Shown piece after piece: positions 16,104 through 24,726 of a stretch of DNA of 64,000 nt. The notes beneath the pieces were generated by a model, which ran no database searches, was not told the DNA's origin, and saw only the letters and a list, made by a program, of their open reading frames with translations. The translations under genes were made by a program, and so were the position numbers. Each line of letters begins with the position of its first letter. Position 1 is the stretch's first letter. The stretch is from Bog-756 sp035531955 (GTDB taxonomy: Bacteria; Actinomycetota; Acidimicrobiia; Acidimicrobiales; RAAP-2), in contig DATKRZ010000107.1 in the NCBI GenBank assembly GCA_035531955.1, positions 47,680 through 111,679 on the forward strand, written 5' to 3'.

Positions 16104-17371
16104 CGTAGGCTCCTCGGCGCCGGGCCCCCGGTCGGCTTGTGGTCGTCGCCCATGGCCGCGGCAAAGGCCGCCAGGGTCGGTGCGATGGTCGTGGTGGAGC
16201 CGACCTCACCGGCCAGGGCCTCCACCGTCTTCAGCCCGTGGCCGGTCACCATGGCGACGACCCGCTCGTCCGACCGCACCGTGCCCGCGGCCGCCAGCTT
16301 GGCCAGGGTGGCGATGGTCACCCCGCCCGCGGTCTCGGCGAAGATCCCCTCCGTCCGGGCCAGAAGGCGTATGCCCTCGATGATCTCGGCGTCGGTGACC
16401 GAGGCGCAGGCGCCGCCCGACCTGCGGATGGCCTCGAGCGCATACCAGCCGTCGGCCGGGTTGCCGATGGCCAGGGACTTGGCGATGGTGTCCGGCTTGA
16501 CCGGGCGGATGGCGTCCGCCTGTTCGGCGAACGCGGTGGCCACCGGGGAGCACCCCGCCGCCTGGGCCCCGGAGATGCGGACCGACGGCTCCTCGTCGAG
16601 CACCCCGACCTTCCACAGCTCCTCGAATCCCTTGGCCACTTTGGTCAGCTGGCTCCCCGACCCGATCGGCACCACCACATGATCGGGTGCCTGCCATCCG
16701 AGCTGCTCGACGGTCTCGAACGCCAGGGTCTTCGAACCTTCGGCGTAGTAGGTGCGCACGTTGACGTTGACGAACGCCCACGAGGGCTGCTCGCTGGTCA
16801 GCTCGGCACAGAGCCGGTTGACGTCGTCATAGCTGCCCTCGACGGCGATGACCCGCCCGCCGTAAACCGAGGTCATGGTCACCTTGGCCTTCTCGAGGTC
16901 GTGGGGGATCAAAACCACGGACTCCATGCCGGCCCGCGCCGCGTGGGCGGCCACCGAGTTGGCCAGGTTCCCCGTCGAGGCGCAGGCGGCGATCTTGAAG
17001 CCGAGTTGGCGTGCCTTGGTGAGCGCCACCGACACCACCCGGTCCTTGAAGGAGCCGGTGGGATTGGCCGTGTCGTCCTTGATCCACAGCTCGCCGAGAC
17101 CCAGCTCGGCGGCCAGCCGGTCGGCCCTGATCAACGGGGTGAACCCGGCACCGAGGTCGACCGGGTTCGGGTCGTCGACCGGGAGCAGGTCGGCGTAACG
17201 CCAGATGGACCTCGGCCCGCTTTGGATGCGCTCCCGGGTCATGGTGGCCGCCACCCGCTCGTAGTCGTAGGCCACCTCGAGGGGCCCGAAGCAGTAGTCG
17301 CACACGTGCAAGGCCTCGGCCGGATAGGCGCGTCCACATTCACGGCAGCGAAGCCCAGAAACGAAGTCCAC
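16100..17371 (-). CDS. thrC: threonine synthase
   Basis: A 423 aa PLP enzyme of fold type II. It starts with a zinc-ribbon-like CxxC pair (CRECG, CDYCFG, residues 9-32) typical of the archaeal/actinobacterial threonine synthase group. The Schiff-base lysine lies in NPTGSFKDRVV near residue 107 and the phosphate-binding loop in GSGSQLTKV. It converts O-phosphohomoserine to threonine. The ATG at 17371 is clear. The downstream sulfur-carrier gene overlaps by four bases, raising the possibility that this paralogue uses a protein thiocarboxylate; the sequence alone does not decide this. Confidence 0.88.
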   Translation of the reverse strand: MDFVSGLRCRECGRAYPAEALHVCDYCFGPLEVAYDYERVAATMTRERIQSGPRSIWRYADLLPVDDPNPVDLGAGFTPLIRADRLAAELGLGELWIKDDTANPTGSFKDRVVSVALTKARQLGFKIAACASTGNLANSVAAHAARAGMESVVLIPHDLEKAKVTMTSVYGGRVIAVEGSYDDVNRLCAELTSEQPSWAFVNVNVRTYYAEGSKTLAFETVEQLGWQAPDHVVVPIGSGSQLTKVAKGFEELWKVGVLDEEPSVRISGAQAAGCSPVATAFAEQADAIRPVKPDTIAKSLAIGNPADGWYALEAIRRSGGACASVTDAEIIEGIRLLARTEGIFAETAGGVTIATLAKLAAAGTVRSDERVVAMVTGHGLKTVEALAGEVGSTTTIAPTLAAFAAAMGDDHKPTGGPAPRSLR

Positions 17372-17611
17372 GGCGGTCTCCTCATCGCTCGGGCATTGGC
17401 ACCCGCTACGGACCCCGACCTGGCATTGCAGATCGGGGTCACGCTCTGGTTGCCGCGGCGTCGCTGGGCCCGGTCCCTCAGCCGCTCTGGATGATGGCCT
17501 ACATCATTGTCGATGGGCGGGTCGGCGTCAATGCGCGGTCACCCCGAGGCCCGTCCCGACGGCCGGATGGGTCTGACGCCCGACCTGTCCAGGGTGAGCG
17601 ATGATGTCCGG

Positions 17612-18418
17612 ATGCCGATCGCGCTCACACCGGGCCAGGACCGGGACCGGTACTCCGACGGCCCTTTCGACCCCGCCTCGCTGGCCGAGTCGAAGGGGGA
17701 CCGGCGCATCTCGGTGTGCATCCCGGCCCGCAACGAGGCCGCCACCGTGGGCCAGATCGTGCGCTCGATCGTCTCCGCCCTGACCGCCTCCTCGGGAGGG
17801 GCACCCCTGGTCGACGAGGTCCTGGTCGTCGATGACGGGTCCAGTGACCAGACCGCCGAGCTGGCCCTGATGGCCGGGGCCCGGGTCATCTCCAGCGGGG
17901 CTCCCGGCGGGGGCAAGGGACAGGCGATGCGCTCGGCCATGAAGGCCACTGACGGCGACCTCGTCGCCTTCGTGGACGCCGACGTCACCGACTTCGGGCC
18001 CCAGTTCGTCACCGGTTTGGTCGGTCCCCTGCTGATGGACGAGACGGTCACCCTGGTCAAGGGCTTCTACCAGCGTCCCCTCCTCGGCGCGACCGACGGA
18101 GGGGGCCGGGTCACCGAATTGACCGCCCGGCCGGTCATCGACCTGCTCTTCCCGCACCTGGCCCGGATCGAACAGCCGCTGGCCGGCGAGACCGCCGCCC
18201 CCCGGTGGGTCCTCGAGAGCTGCGGGCTGGCCGACGGCTACGCGGTCGAGCTGGCCCTCCTCATCGACGTGGCCGAGCGCTTCGGCGTCGAGACGATCGC
18301 CCAGGTCGACCTCGGGGTCCGGTCCCACCGCAACCGTCCCCTCGCCGAGCTCCGTCCCCAGGCCACCGACGTCCTGCGCGCCGCGCTGGGCCGGGCCGGA
18401 CTGGTCACCCCGGACTGA
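17612..18418 (+). CDS. gpgS: glucosyl-3-phosphoglycerate synthase
   Basis: A GT81-family glycosyltransferase of about 268 aa. It has SVCIPARNEAATVG, the nucleotide-binding DDGSSDQT, GKGQAMRSA, the metal site DADV and the phosphoglycerate-site segment GGGRVTELTARP. It transfers glucose from UDP-glucose to 3-phosphoglycerate, the first step to glucosylglycerate and, in mycobacteria, methylglucose lipopolysaccharide. I chose ATG 17612; GTG 17594 and TTG 17507 are in-frame alternatives and none has a convincing ribosome site. It is divergent from thrC. With otsA/otsB nearby it adds to a compatible-solute theme. Confidence 0.9.
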   Translation: MPIALTPGQDRDRYSDGPFDPASLAESKGDRRISVCIPARNEAATVGQIVRSIVSALTASSGGAPLVDEVLVVDDGSSDQTAELALMAGARVISSGAPGGGKGQAMRSAMKATDGDLVAFVDADVTDFGPQFVTGLVGPLLMDETVTLVKGFYQRPLLGATDGGGRVTELTARPVIDLLFPHLARIEQPLAGETAAPRWVLESCGLADGYAVELALLIDVAERFGVETIAQVDLGVRSHRNRPLAELRPQATDVLRAALGRAGLVTPD

Positions 18419-18443
18419 GGCCGCGGGTCCTGGCCCGGCCGGG

Positions 18444-20180
18444 TCACACCGGCACGCAGGCCGCTTCGGTCTCCGCCCCGACCCGGGCACCCGGATCCAC
18501 GGACGCCGCCACCGGGGTGGGCTCGGCCCCGAGAACCGGGACGACACCCTGTGCGGGGACCGGGGACCGCTCGGCCCGGGTCCGACGACGGCCGGGGACG
18601 AAGAGGGCGGCCAGCGCGCCGATGGCCACCACCGCGGCCCCTGCGTACACCGCTGGCACCATCCCGTTCACGTAGTCCTGGCCCGAGGCGTAACCGCCGT
18701 TGGTGGCGAAGATCGATCCCAGGACGGCGATGCCCAGTACTCCACCTAGCTCCCGGAAAGCGCTGTTCGCCCCCGAGGCCACGCCCTCGAGTGCCTTGGG
18801 CACGGCTCCGAGCACCAGGGAGGCCAGAGGGACGAAGAACAAGGTCATCCCGATGCCGCAGACCACGAAGGGGACGACCAGGTCCGCGTAGGAGACGGTC
18901 GGCGTGGTGGCGACCGCCAGCCAGGTCAGGCCAGCGGACTGGAACACCAGCCCGGCGACCACCAGCGGCTTCGCCCCCCACCGTTCGGCGAGGGTGCCGA
19001 CCACCGGGGCCAGCACCATGGCCATGGCCGTCCACGGGAGGACCCGGATCCCCGCCGCCAGCGGGCTGAGCCCCTGGACGGTCTGGAGGAATTGGGTCAG
19101 GAAGAATATCGAGCCGAACATCCCGAAGCTGAACAGCATGGCCGTGACGTTCACCGCCGAGAACCCCCGGTGGCGGAACAGCCGGATGTCCAGCATCGGG
19201 TGCGTGGACCTGAGCTCCCACGCCACGAACCCGGCCAGCGCCACCGAACCGGCCACGAAGGAGGCGAGCACCGAGGTGCTGGTCCAACCGTGGGCGTTGC
19301 CGCGGACCAGGCCGAGGACGATGCCGAACAGGCCCACACTGACCAGGCCGACCCCGACCAGGTCGAGCCGGGTAGCGGCGCCCCGACTCTCCGAGAGCTT
19401 CCACCAGGCCAGGGGGATCAGCACGATCCCGAGGGGCACGTTCAGCCAGAAGATGTACTGCCATGACCATCCGCTGGTCACGGCGCCACCGACCAGTGGA
19501 CCGAGGGCCACCGCCGCTCCTCCGATCCCGCCCCAGATCCCGAGGGCGACGTTCCTACGCTCGGGCGGCACCGCGGCACTGAGCAGCGTGAGCGACAACG
19601 GCATGATCATCGCCCCGCCGGCACCCTGAACGGCGCGGGCCGTCACCAGGACGGCGATGTTCGGAGCCAGGGCGGCCACCGCGGATGCCGCGGTGAACAC
19701 GGCGATGCCCAGGGTGAAGATGCGCCGCCGGCCCACCCGCTCGCCGATGGCGGCGGCCGACAGCAACAGGACGGCGAAGGTGAGGGTGTAGGCATTGACC
19801 GTCCACTCGAGCCCGGACAGGCCGGCGTGGAGGTGGACCCGGATCACCGGCAGGGCGGTCGAGACCACCAGGTTGTCGAGCGATGCCATGAACAGGGCGA
19901 GACCGGTGACCACGATGGCCCACCGGGCCCGCGACCGCGCCTCGGGACCGACCCCTCCGGGTCCCACGGTCGAAGGAGGCACCGGACCGGCCGGGGCGGC
20001 GACCGGGCCCGGGTCGGCGTCCGGGATCGGGGTGGCGGTCCGCTCCCGGTGGCGGATGCCTAGGGCGGCCCCGATGCGGGACCGTCCCGACCCCGATCTC
20101 ACGACGGTCGAGGCCCTAGGTTGTGAGTGATCACTAGTTGGACGGGGCAAAAAAAGTGGGACGGTAACGGGCCGGTTCAT
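18444..20180 (-). CDS. MFS drug exporter, DHA2 (14-helix) family
   Basis: A proton-driven multidrug efflux protein of up to 578 aa with about 14 hydrophobic helices. Visible signatures are LDNLVVSTALPVI (motif D1), the loop ERVGRRRIF (motif A) and a motif C-like WGGIGGAAVALGPLVGG. The ATG at 20180 overlaps the TGA of tetR (ATGA). However, codons 10-25 contain a copy of the tetR operator (20121-20135), and the first 80 residues are low-complexity. The true start may therefore lie downstream, for instance at GTG 20102. It would export a toxic compound sensed by the TetR protein. Confidence 0.9.
   Translation of the reverse strand: MNRPVTVPLFLPRPTSDHSQPRASTVVRSGSGRSRIGAALGIRHRERTATPIPDADPGPVAAPAGPVPPSTVGPGGVGPEARSRARWAIVVTGLALFMASLDNLVVSTALPVIRVHLHAGLSGLEWTVNAYTLTFAVLLLSAAAIGERVGRRRIFTLGIAVFTAASAVAALAPNIAVLVTARAVQGAGGAMIMPLSLTLLSAAVPPERRNVALGIWGGIGGAAVALGPLVGGAVTSGWSWQYIFWLNVPLGIVLIPLAWWKLSESRGAATRLDLVGVGLVSVGLFGIVLGLVRGNAHGWTSTSVLASFVAGSVALAGFVAWELRSTHPMLDIRLFRHRGFSAVNVTAMLFSFGMFGSIFFLTQFLQTVQGLSPLAAGIRVLPWTAMAMVLAPVVGTLAERWGAKPLVVAGLVFQSAGLTWLAVATTPTVSYADLVVPFVVCGIGMTLFFVPLASLVLGAVPKALEGVASGANSAFRELGGVLGIAVLGSIFATNGGYASGQDYVNGMVPAVYAGAAVVAIGALAALFVPGRRRTRAERSPVPAQGVVPVLGAEPTPVAASVDPGARVGAETEAACVPV
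20121..20135. promoter_or_regulatory. second TetR operator copy, inside the annotated MFS 5' end
   Basis: TTGTGAGTGATCACT matches the operator upstream of tetR (20811-20825) at 14 of 15 positions and contains the palindrome AGTGATCACT. Its place just downstream of tetR suggests a separately controlled promoter for the exporter. Confidence 0.6.
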
Positions 20181-20800
20181 GCGGGTACCTCCGCGTTCGC
20201 GGCCCGGTCGGCGCGGTACTGCGCCTCGAGGGCCTGGGATGCGGCCTTGACGGCCTGGGCCTTTTCGGATGTGGGGCAGAGGTTCTGCGCCCAGAGTTCG
20301 GAAACGGACAAAAGGTCGATGGCGGACATCACGTTGATCAGCATCCCCATGGCGAAGAAGTTCCGCATTTCGTCGTCGGAGAGCTGGGTTCGGTCCGAGA
20401 GCATCCTCTGGAGGACCTCGAACGTCCGCCGGCAGCTGCGGGCGATGTCCGGGTCCCCAGGGGCGGCCGCGAACCCGTGCAGCTGGACCTGGAGGAGCTC
20501 GGGGTCCTGCATGAGCTCGACGTAGGCGGCGCCCATCGCCTCCACCGCCTCTTGCCCGTGGAGGCCTTCGCCGGCCCGGGTCAACTCGCGGATGATCCGG
20601 TCCCCCACCAGGTTGTAGGTGGCGACGAACAGGTCCTTCTTGGTTCCGAACAGCCGGAACAGGTAGGGCTGGGAGATGCCGGCCCGGGCGGCGATGGCGT
20701 CGGTGGACGTGCCGGCATAGCCCGACCTCGCGAACTCGGAGATGGCCGCGGCCAGCACGGCGGTGCGACGCTCGTCTGCGGTCTGCCGGGCGGGAACCAT
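20177..20800 (-). CDS. TetR family transcriptional regulator of MFS exporter
   Basis: A 207 aa TetR-type repressor. The helix-turn-helix is AGTSTDAIAARAGISQPYLFRLF, broken here as AGTSTDAIAARAG and ISQPYLFRLF, at about residues 24-48; GTKKDLFVATY follows. I chose ATG 20800 (MVPARQ), preceded by a G-rich site; the frame opens at GTG 20824, but that codon lies within the operator. It overlaps the exporter gene by four bases and presumably represses both, releasing DNA on binding a drug-like ligand. Confidence 0.92.
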   Translation of the reverse strand: MVPARQTADERRTAVLAAAISEFARSGYAGTSTDAIAARAGISQPYLFRLFGTKKDLFVATYNLVGDRIIRELTRAGEGLHGQEAVEAMGAAYVELMQDPELLQVQLHGFAAAPGDPDIARSCRRTFEVLQRMLSDRTQLSDDEMRNFFAMGMLINVMSAIDLLSVSELWAQNLCPTSEKAQAVKAASQALEAQYRADRAANAEVPA

Positions 20801-20810
20801 CACCCCCCTA

Positions 20811-20832
20811 TTGTGAGTGGTCACTCACTAAC
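20811..20832. promoter_or_regulatory. TetR operator upstream of tetR
   Basis: TTGTGAGTGGTCACTCAC carries the inverted repeat TGAGTG-GT-CACTCA. It sits directly upstream of the tetR start and is repeated at 20121-20135. This is the expected layout for autorepression. Confidence 0.65.
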
Positions 20833-20888
20833 TGTCAAGGGGGTCCGTTCCGCTTCGGGTCCGCGCCCAGCGGGTAGCGTTTCCCTCA

Positions 20889-22316
20889 ATGGAAGCCGAA
20901 CGCTCCGGGCAGGATGGAGATGGCTCCTTGGCCGACACCGTGCTGGTCTCGAACCGGGGCCCGCTGGCTTTTCATTTCGAGAACGAGCGGCCGGTGGCGG
21001 GGATGACCGCCGGAGGCCTGTCCGGATCCCTCCGGCCGATGGTGGTCGGCACGGGCGCCACCTGGGTGGCCAGCACCCTCGGCGACGCGGACCGGGCGGC
21101 GACCGAAGCGGGGCTGATGTACGACGAGGGCCTCCGGATCGAGCTGGTCGACCCCGACCCGGACATCTACAACCTGGCTTACAACGTGGTGTCCAACGCC
21201 ATGCTCTGGTTCTGCCACCACCACCTCTTCGATGCCGCCCGACGGCCACGCCCCGGCCACCGGTGGGAGGAGGCGTGGGAGGCCTACCGCGAGCTGAACG
21301 AGCTGTTCGCGGCGCGGGTGGCCAAGGTGGCGCCCGAAGGCGGACGGGTTCTGGTCCAGGACTACCACCTGGCCCTCATGGGCTCGGAGCTGGCCCGGCT
21401 GCGGCCCGACCTGCGCACCGCGCACTTCACCCACACCCCGTTCGCCGACCCGTCGGTGGTGCGGATGCTCCCGACCGCCACCGCCACCGAGCTGCTCTCG
21501 GCCATGGCCGGGTTCGGCGCCTGCGGATTCCACACCGAGCGGTGGGCGTCCGCCTTCCGGGCGGGCTGCGCCATGCTCGACAGGCCGGCGGGGGGGAGCG
21601 CCGCGCCGGCCCCGACCTACGTCTCGCCCCTCTCCGTCGACGCCGACCTCCTGGGCGCCTCGGCCGCCGAGCCGGCCACCGCGCAGGCGCTGGCCCGTAT
21701 CGAGGAGCAGATCGGTGGACCCGATCGCCAAGTTGTCGTCCGGGTGGACCGGATGGAGCTGTCGAAGAACCTGCTGCGTGGGTTCTGGGCCTTCGAGGAG
21801 CTCCTCGATCTGCAGCCGGAGCGGCGGGAGCGGGTGGTGTTCGTCGCCCTCACCTACCCCACCCGCCAGGGCCTCCCCGAGTACCTCGCCTACCAGAACG
21901 AGGTCGAGTCGATCGTGGACCGCATCAACCAGCGATGGGGCACCGCCGGCTGGACGCCGATCGTCCTCGAGGTGGAGGACGACTACCCCCGCTCGCTGGC
22001 CGCCCTGTCCCGCTATGACGTCCTGCTGGTCAACCCGGTCCGGGACGGACTCAATCTCGTCGCCAAGGAAGGGCCGCTGGTCAACACCCGCAACGGAGTC
22101 CTGGCCCTGTCCCGGGAGGCCGGCGCCTTCGACGAACTCGGTGGGGCGGCCCTGGAGGTGAATCCGTTCGACGTCTCGGGCACCGCCGGCGTGCTGGCCC
22201 GGGCCCTCGACATGGACGTCGGAGAGAAGGCGTCACGGATCGGAGCGCTCCGCCAGGTGATCCGCGACCGGCCGCCCATCAAGTGGTTGCACGACCAGCT
22301 CGACGCGGCCCGCTGA
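20889..22316 (+). CDS. otsA: trehalose-6-phosphate synthase
   Basis: A 475 aa GT20 glycosyltransferase, normal OtsA length. It makes trehalose 6-phosphate from UDP-glucose (or GDP/ADP-glucose) and glucose 6-phosphate. Seen are SNRGPLAFHF at the N-terminus, TAGGLSGSL, WFCHHHLFD, QDYHLALMG, HTPFADP, the UDP-site segment VDRMELSKNLLRG and NPVRDGLNLVAKEG near 385. Trehalose-6-phosphatase is encoded convergently at 22403-23278. The ATG at 20889 lacks a strong ribosome site. The operator upstream of tetR lies within 80 bp and may or may not affect it. Confidence 0.95.
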   Translation: MEAERSGQDGDGSLADTVLVSNRGPLAFHFENERPVAGMTAGGLSGSLRPMVVGTGATWVASTLGDADRAATEAGLMYDEGLRIELVDPDPDIYNLAYNVVSNAMLWFCHHHLFDAARRPRPGHRWEEAWEAYRELNELFAARVAKVAPEGGRVLVQDYHLALMGSELARLRPDLRTAHFTHTPFADPSVVRMLPTATATELLSAMAGFGACGFHTERWASAFRAGCAMLDRPAGGSAAPAPTYVSPLSVDADLLGASAAEPATAQALARIEEQIGGPDRQVVVRVDRMELSKNLLRGFWAFEELLDLQPERRERVVFVALTYPTRQGLPEYLAYQNEVESIVDRINQRWGTAGWTPIVLEVEDDYPRSLAALSRYDVLLVNPVRDGLNLVAKEGPLVNTRNGVLALSREAGAFDELGGAALEVNPFDVSGTAGVLARALDMDVGEKASRIGALRQVIRDRPPIKWLHDQLDAAR

Positions 22317-22356
22317 CCGCTGGCGACGACGACCGCTCCTCGGACCGCACCCCGAC

Positions 22357-22393
22357 CGCACCGCCGCACCGCACCGCCGCACCGCACCGCCGC
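22357..22393. repeat. 13-bp tandem repeat between otsA and otsB
   Basis: The unit CGCACCGCCGCAC is repeated almost three times in the 86-bp gap between the convergent ends of otsA and otsB. It is a simple G+C-rich repeat with no coding role; it could hinder transcription from either side. Confidence 0.8.
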
Positions 22394-22402
22394 CGGCCCG
22401 GG

Positions 22403-23278
22403 TCAGCCGCCTCCGCCTGCCGCCGATCCCCTTCGGGCGAGCCAGCGCAGCGCTTGCAGCGCTCCAGCGGGTCCCCGCACGGTGACATCGGCCGCTTCGG
22501 CCACCTCAACCGCACTCTCCGCGTCGACGGCGGCCACCGACACCGTGGACAGGCCTGCAGCGGAGGCCAGGTCCGACAGGGCGGCGAACGCAGCCAGGTC
22601 ACCGAGATCGTCGCCGAAGTAGCAGGCTGCCGTGCACCCGGCGACCAGCCGCCGCAGAGCGATGCCCTTGTCGACCTCCAACGGCGGCCGCAGTTCGATG
22701 GACATGCGAGCGGCGTGGGCCCACAACCCACTCCGCCTCGCTTCGGCATCCACCGCGGCGATGACCCGCCGGGCCTCCCCCGGCGCCCGCCGCCAATGGA
22801 CGGTGACGGTCAGGCCCTTCGGTTCCACCTCCACCCCGGACGAGGCCAGCGACCCGAGGCGCTCAGCCGCCTCTCCCACCACCGGTCGCCACCGCTCGGC
22901 CCCGGGCTCGATGGCGACCACCCCGTCCCTCCCCGAGGACTCGAGCCCGTAGAGGCCGACGAAGCGGGGGGCGGCCGCGCCCACTTCCGTCGGCCCGGGC
23001 GACCCCTGGCGGCGGGCAGGACCCAGATGTTCCACCAGGAAGGACACCGGACGCCCGGACACCACGGCCACGACGCCGAACCGGCGGGCCAGCCGCTCCA
23101 GCACGTCGGCGGCGCCATCGAGCGGCCGGGCCTCGGCGGGGTCCACCACGATCGGTGACAGGGTGCCGTCGAAGTCGGTGACGATGGCCGTGGTGCCCGG
23201 GTGCTCGAGCAGGGGGGTCAGGGCGCGGCGTACCTCGGGTGCCGGCTCTGGCGCGGCGCTCCTGTCCGACGACACCAC
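22403..23278 (-). CDS. otsB: trehalose-6-phosphate phosphatase
   Basis: A HAD-superfamily phosphatase of about 291 aa. The nucleophile motif is TDFDGTLSPI near residue 32, motif II serine is in VVSGRP, and the Mg2+ site is FGDDLGDLAAF near 230. It removes phosphate from trehalose 6-phosphate. I chose the tandem GTG codons at 23278/23275, because upstream codons run into the end of the LytR_C gene; the ribosome site is weak. The stop of the upstream gene (23289) is 10 bases away, so these two may be one transcript. otsA converges from the other side. Confidence 0.92.
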   Translation of the reverse strand: MVSSDRSAAPEPAPEVRRALTPLLEHPGTTAIVTDFDGTLSPIVVDPAEARPLDGAADVLERLARRFGVVAVVSGRPVSFLVEHLGPARRQGSPGPTEVGAAAPRFVGLYGLESSGRDGVVAIEPGAERWRPVVGEAAERLGSLASSGVEVEPKGLTVTVHWRRAPGEARRVIAAVDAEARRSGLWAHAARMSIELRPPLEVDKGIALRRLVAGCTAACYFGDDLGDLAAFAALSDLASAAGLSTVSVAAVDAESAVEVAEAADVTVRGPAGALQALRWLARRGSAAGGGG

Positions 23279-23288
23279 CGCTCGGCGA

Positions 23289-23879
23289 TCAGTTGACGGT
23301 GGAGGACGTGGCGGCCCGGGCGGTCGTGGTCGTCGACGATCCGGAGGAGCCGGCCAGGTCGGGACCGACCACCACCACCACCTCGGCCGCACCGATCGTG
23401 GCGATCGGGGCGGCCGTCGTGTACGGGGCGACGGCGCTCGACGGCAGGTGGAGCGACGAGGCGATGGCCTCGGCCGCCTGCTGTTGCCCGGCGACGTAGT
23501 ACACGTGGGAGGACGGCACCGTTGTCGAGGCGTTGACCGGCGGGAGCAGATCCCAGCTGCCCACCTGTTGGAGCCGGCTGCTGACCGTTGCCGCCGCCCC
23601 GGAGACCCCGGAAGCGTTGGCTACCAGCACGGGCACCCGGTTGGCCGGAACCGTTGTCGTCGAAGTGCCCGGGTGGGTGGCCGGCCCGCCCGTGGTCGAA
23701 GTGACCGGGACCGAGCCCGAAGCGGACTTCGTCGTCGGGGGATGGACCAATCCGAGCGTGAGGACGACCGCGACGACGAAGGCCACGGTGACGATGAGGG
23801 CGCGGATGGCGGGGCCCCCACCCGAACGCCGGCCCGAACCTGGCGACGAGGCTCGGTCTCTGTCGGGGAGGTCGGACAC
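23289..23879 (-). CDS. LytR C-terminal domain protein, membrane-anchored
   Basis: A protein of about 196 aa with one N-terminal membrane helix (AIRALIVTVAFVVAVVLTLG), a Thr/Ser/Pro-rich linker, and a LytR_C domain (VPVLVANASGVSGAAATVSSRL) that ends in a Ser/Thr tail. LytR_C domains occur on LCP cell-wall ligases and on stand-alone envelope proteins in actinobacteria; the function is unknown. Start choice is weak: GTG 23879 or TTG 23897. It precedes otsB on the same strand. Confidence 0.8.
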   Translation of the reverse strand: MSDLPDRDRASSPGSGRRSGGGPAIRALIVTVAFVVAVVLTLGLVHPPTTKSASGSVPVTSTTGGPATHPGTSTTTVPANRVPVLVANASGVSGAAATVSSRLQQVGSWDLLPPVNASTTVPSSHVYYVAGQQQAAEAIASSLHLPSSAVAPYTTAAPIATIGAAEVVVVVGPDLAGSSGSSTTTTARAATSSTVN

Positions 23880-24029
23880 TGGGTGCCAGCCTGCCAACCG
23901 GCGGGTGGAGAAGCAAGCGTTTCACCATCGACCGGTCCCGGGGTGCCGGCGTCGGGTACCGGGTGGGCCTCGGTTCCCCACCGATCGGCCGTACGATGGG
24001 AACGGTATCGGGCTGGCTCCCGGCACCGG

Positions 24030-24102
24030 GCCGGTGTGGCGCAGTTGGTAGCGCAGACGACTTGTAATCGTCAGGTCGTGGGTTCGATTCCCACCGCCGG
24101 CT
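24030..24102 (+). tRNA. tRNA-Thr (anticodon UGU)
   Basis: 73 nt fold as a full cloverleaf. Acceptor GCCGGTG pairs with CGCCGGC (one G-U); the D arm has GCGC-AGTTGGTA-GCGC; the anticodon stem GACGA/TCGTC closes the loop CTTGTAA with anticodon TGT at 24063-24065; the T arm is GTGGG-TTCGATT-CCCAC. Discriminator is T and CCA is not encoded. It reads threonine ACA codons. A 3'-half tRNA fragment with a similar T arm at 29938 suggests this locus has been an integration site. Confidence 0.95.
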
Positions 24103-24686
24103 CTAAAAGTCCAGTTCACCCCGATGAAGTCGAGCGCGACGTCCGTGGAACCTGTCGTCGGCTCCCCACGACTGGCGAATCCAGTCGTGGTTCAGGAACC
24201 GCCAGGGCACTCCTGATTCAGATCGTGTTGAACCTCTAACGAAACCGCTAGGAACAACGCCTCCTGGTGGTCCTTCAGCCCGCCGCCGAAGACCTTCCCC
24301 GAACCGCCGGGCCGGGAGCGCCATTACCCGCCGTTTCCTCCGGTTGAGACGGTGGTGAGTCCTGAGCCGAAGACGATCGGCCAGTGGGAGTCGGGTTGGG
24401 GACCGCCATACTCCGCCGGGCCGGCGACCCACTGCGGCATGACGGGGACTCTCGTTCCCATGCGGCAACCGGCAGTCCCGGATGGCCCGCCCCATCACCC
24501 GCTCGGCCGTCAGCCCAGCGGGTCCTGACGGACCCTTCGGTCGCGGCTGCGTCCGCCATGCGGCGATCTCCCTCTTGTCGACCCAATCGGTATGTGCCGA
24601 TACCGAGCAAGTAGGAGGGTGCCCCCGGACGCCGGTCGGTGCCCACTCCGGCGCGGGTGGGGCAGGGGAGAGAGTTAAGAATATAC
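24103..24686. other. non-coding stretch downstream of tRNA-Thr
   Basis: About 580 bp with no convincing gene between the tRNA and the ArsR promoter. It holds a strong 10-bp hairpin at 24166-24190. Open frames here lack ribosome sites and look like random GC-rich frames. Base composition becomes more A+T-rich from about 24670. Confidence 0.5.
24166..24190. repeat. perfect 10-bp inverted repeat with 5-nt loop
   Basis: CCACGACTGG and CCAGTCGTGG flank the loop CGAAT. No T-run follows, so it is not a standard rho-independent terminator. Its place 64 bp after the tRNA 3' end would suit an integrase arm site, a transcript processing signal or an old element end. Confidence 0.75.
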
Positions 24687-24726
24687 TTGACTATAGTGCA
24701 TCTGGGTTCATATACTCAAGTATATG
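24687..24726 (+). promoter_or_regulatory. arsR promoter and overlapping palindromic operator
   Basis: A -35 TTGACT (24687-24692) and -10 TATACT (24711-24716) are 18 bp apart. The palindrome CATATACT-CA-AGTATATG (24709-24726) covers the -10 box and the ATG. A start of transcription near 24722-24724 would leave no leader, so the mRNA is probably leaderless and autorepressed by the ArsR product. Confidence 0.65.

Noticed and set aside
22357..22393. 13-bp repeats considered as a CRISPR or origin iteron
   Set aside because: Too short, GC-only and nearly unbroken; no initiator gene or A+T-rich region is nearby.
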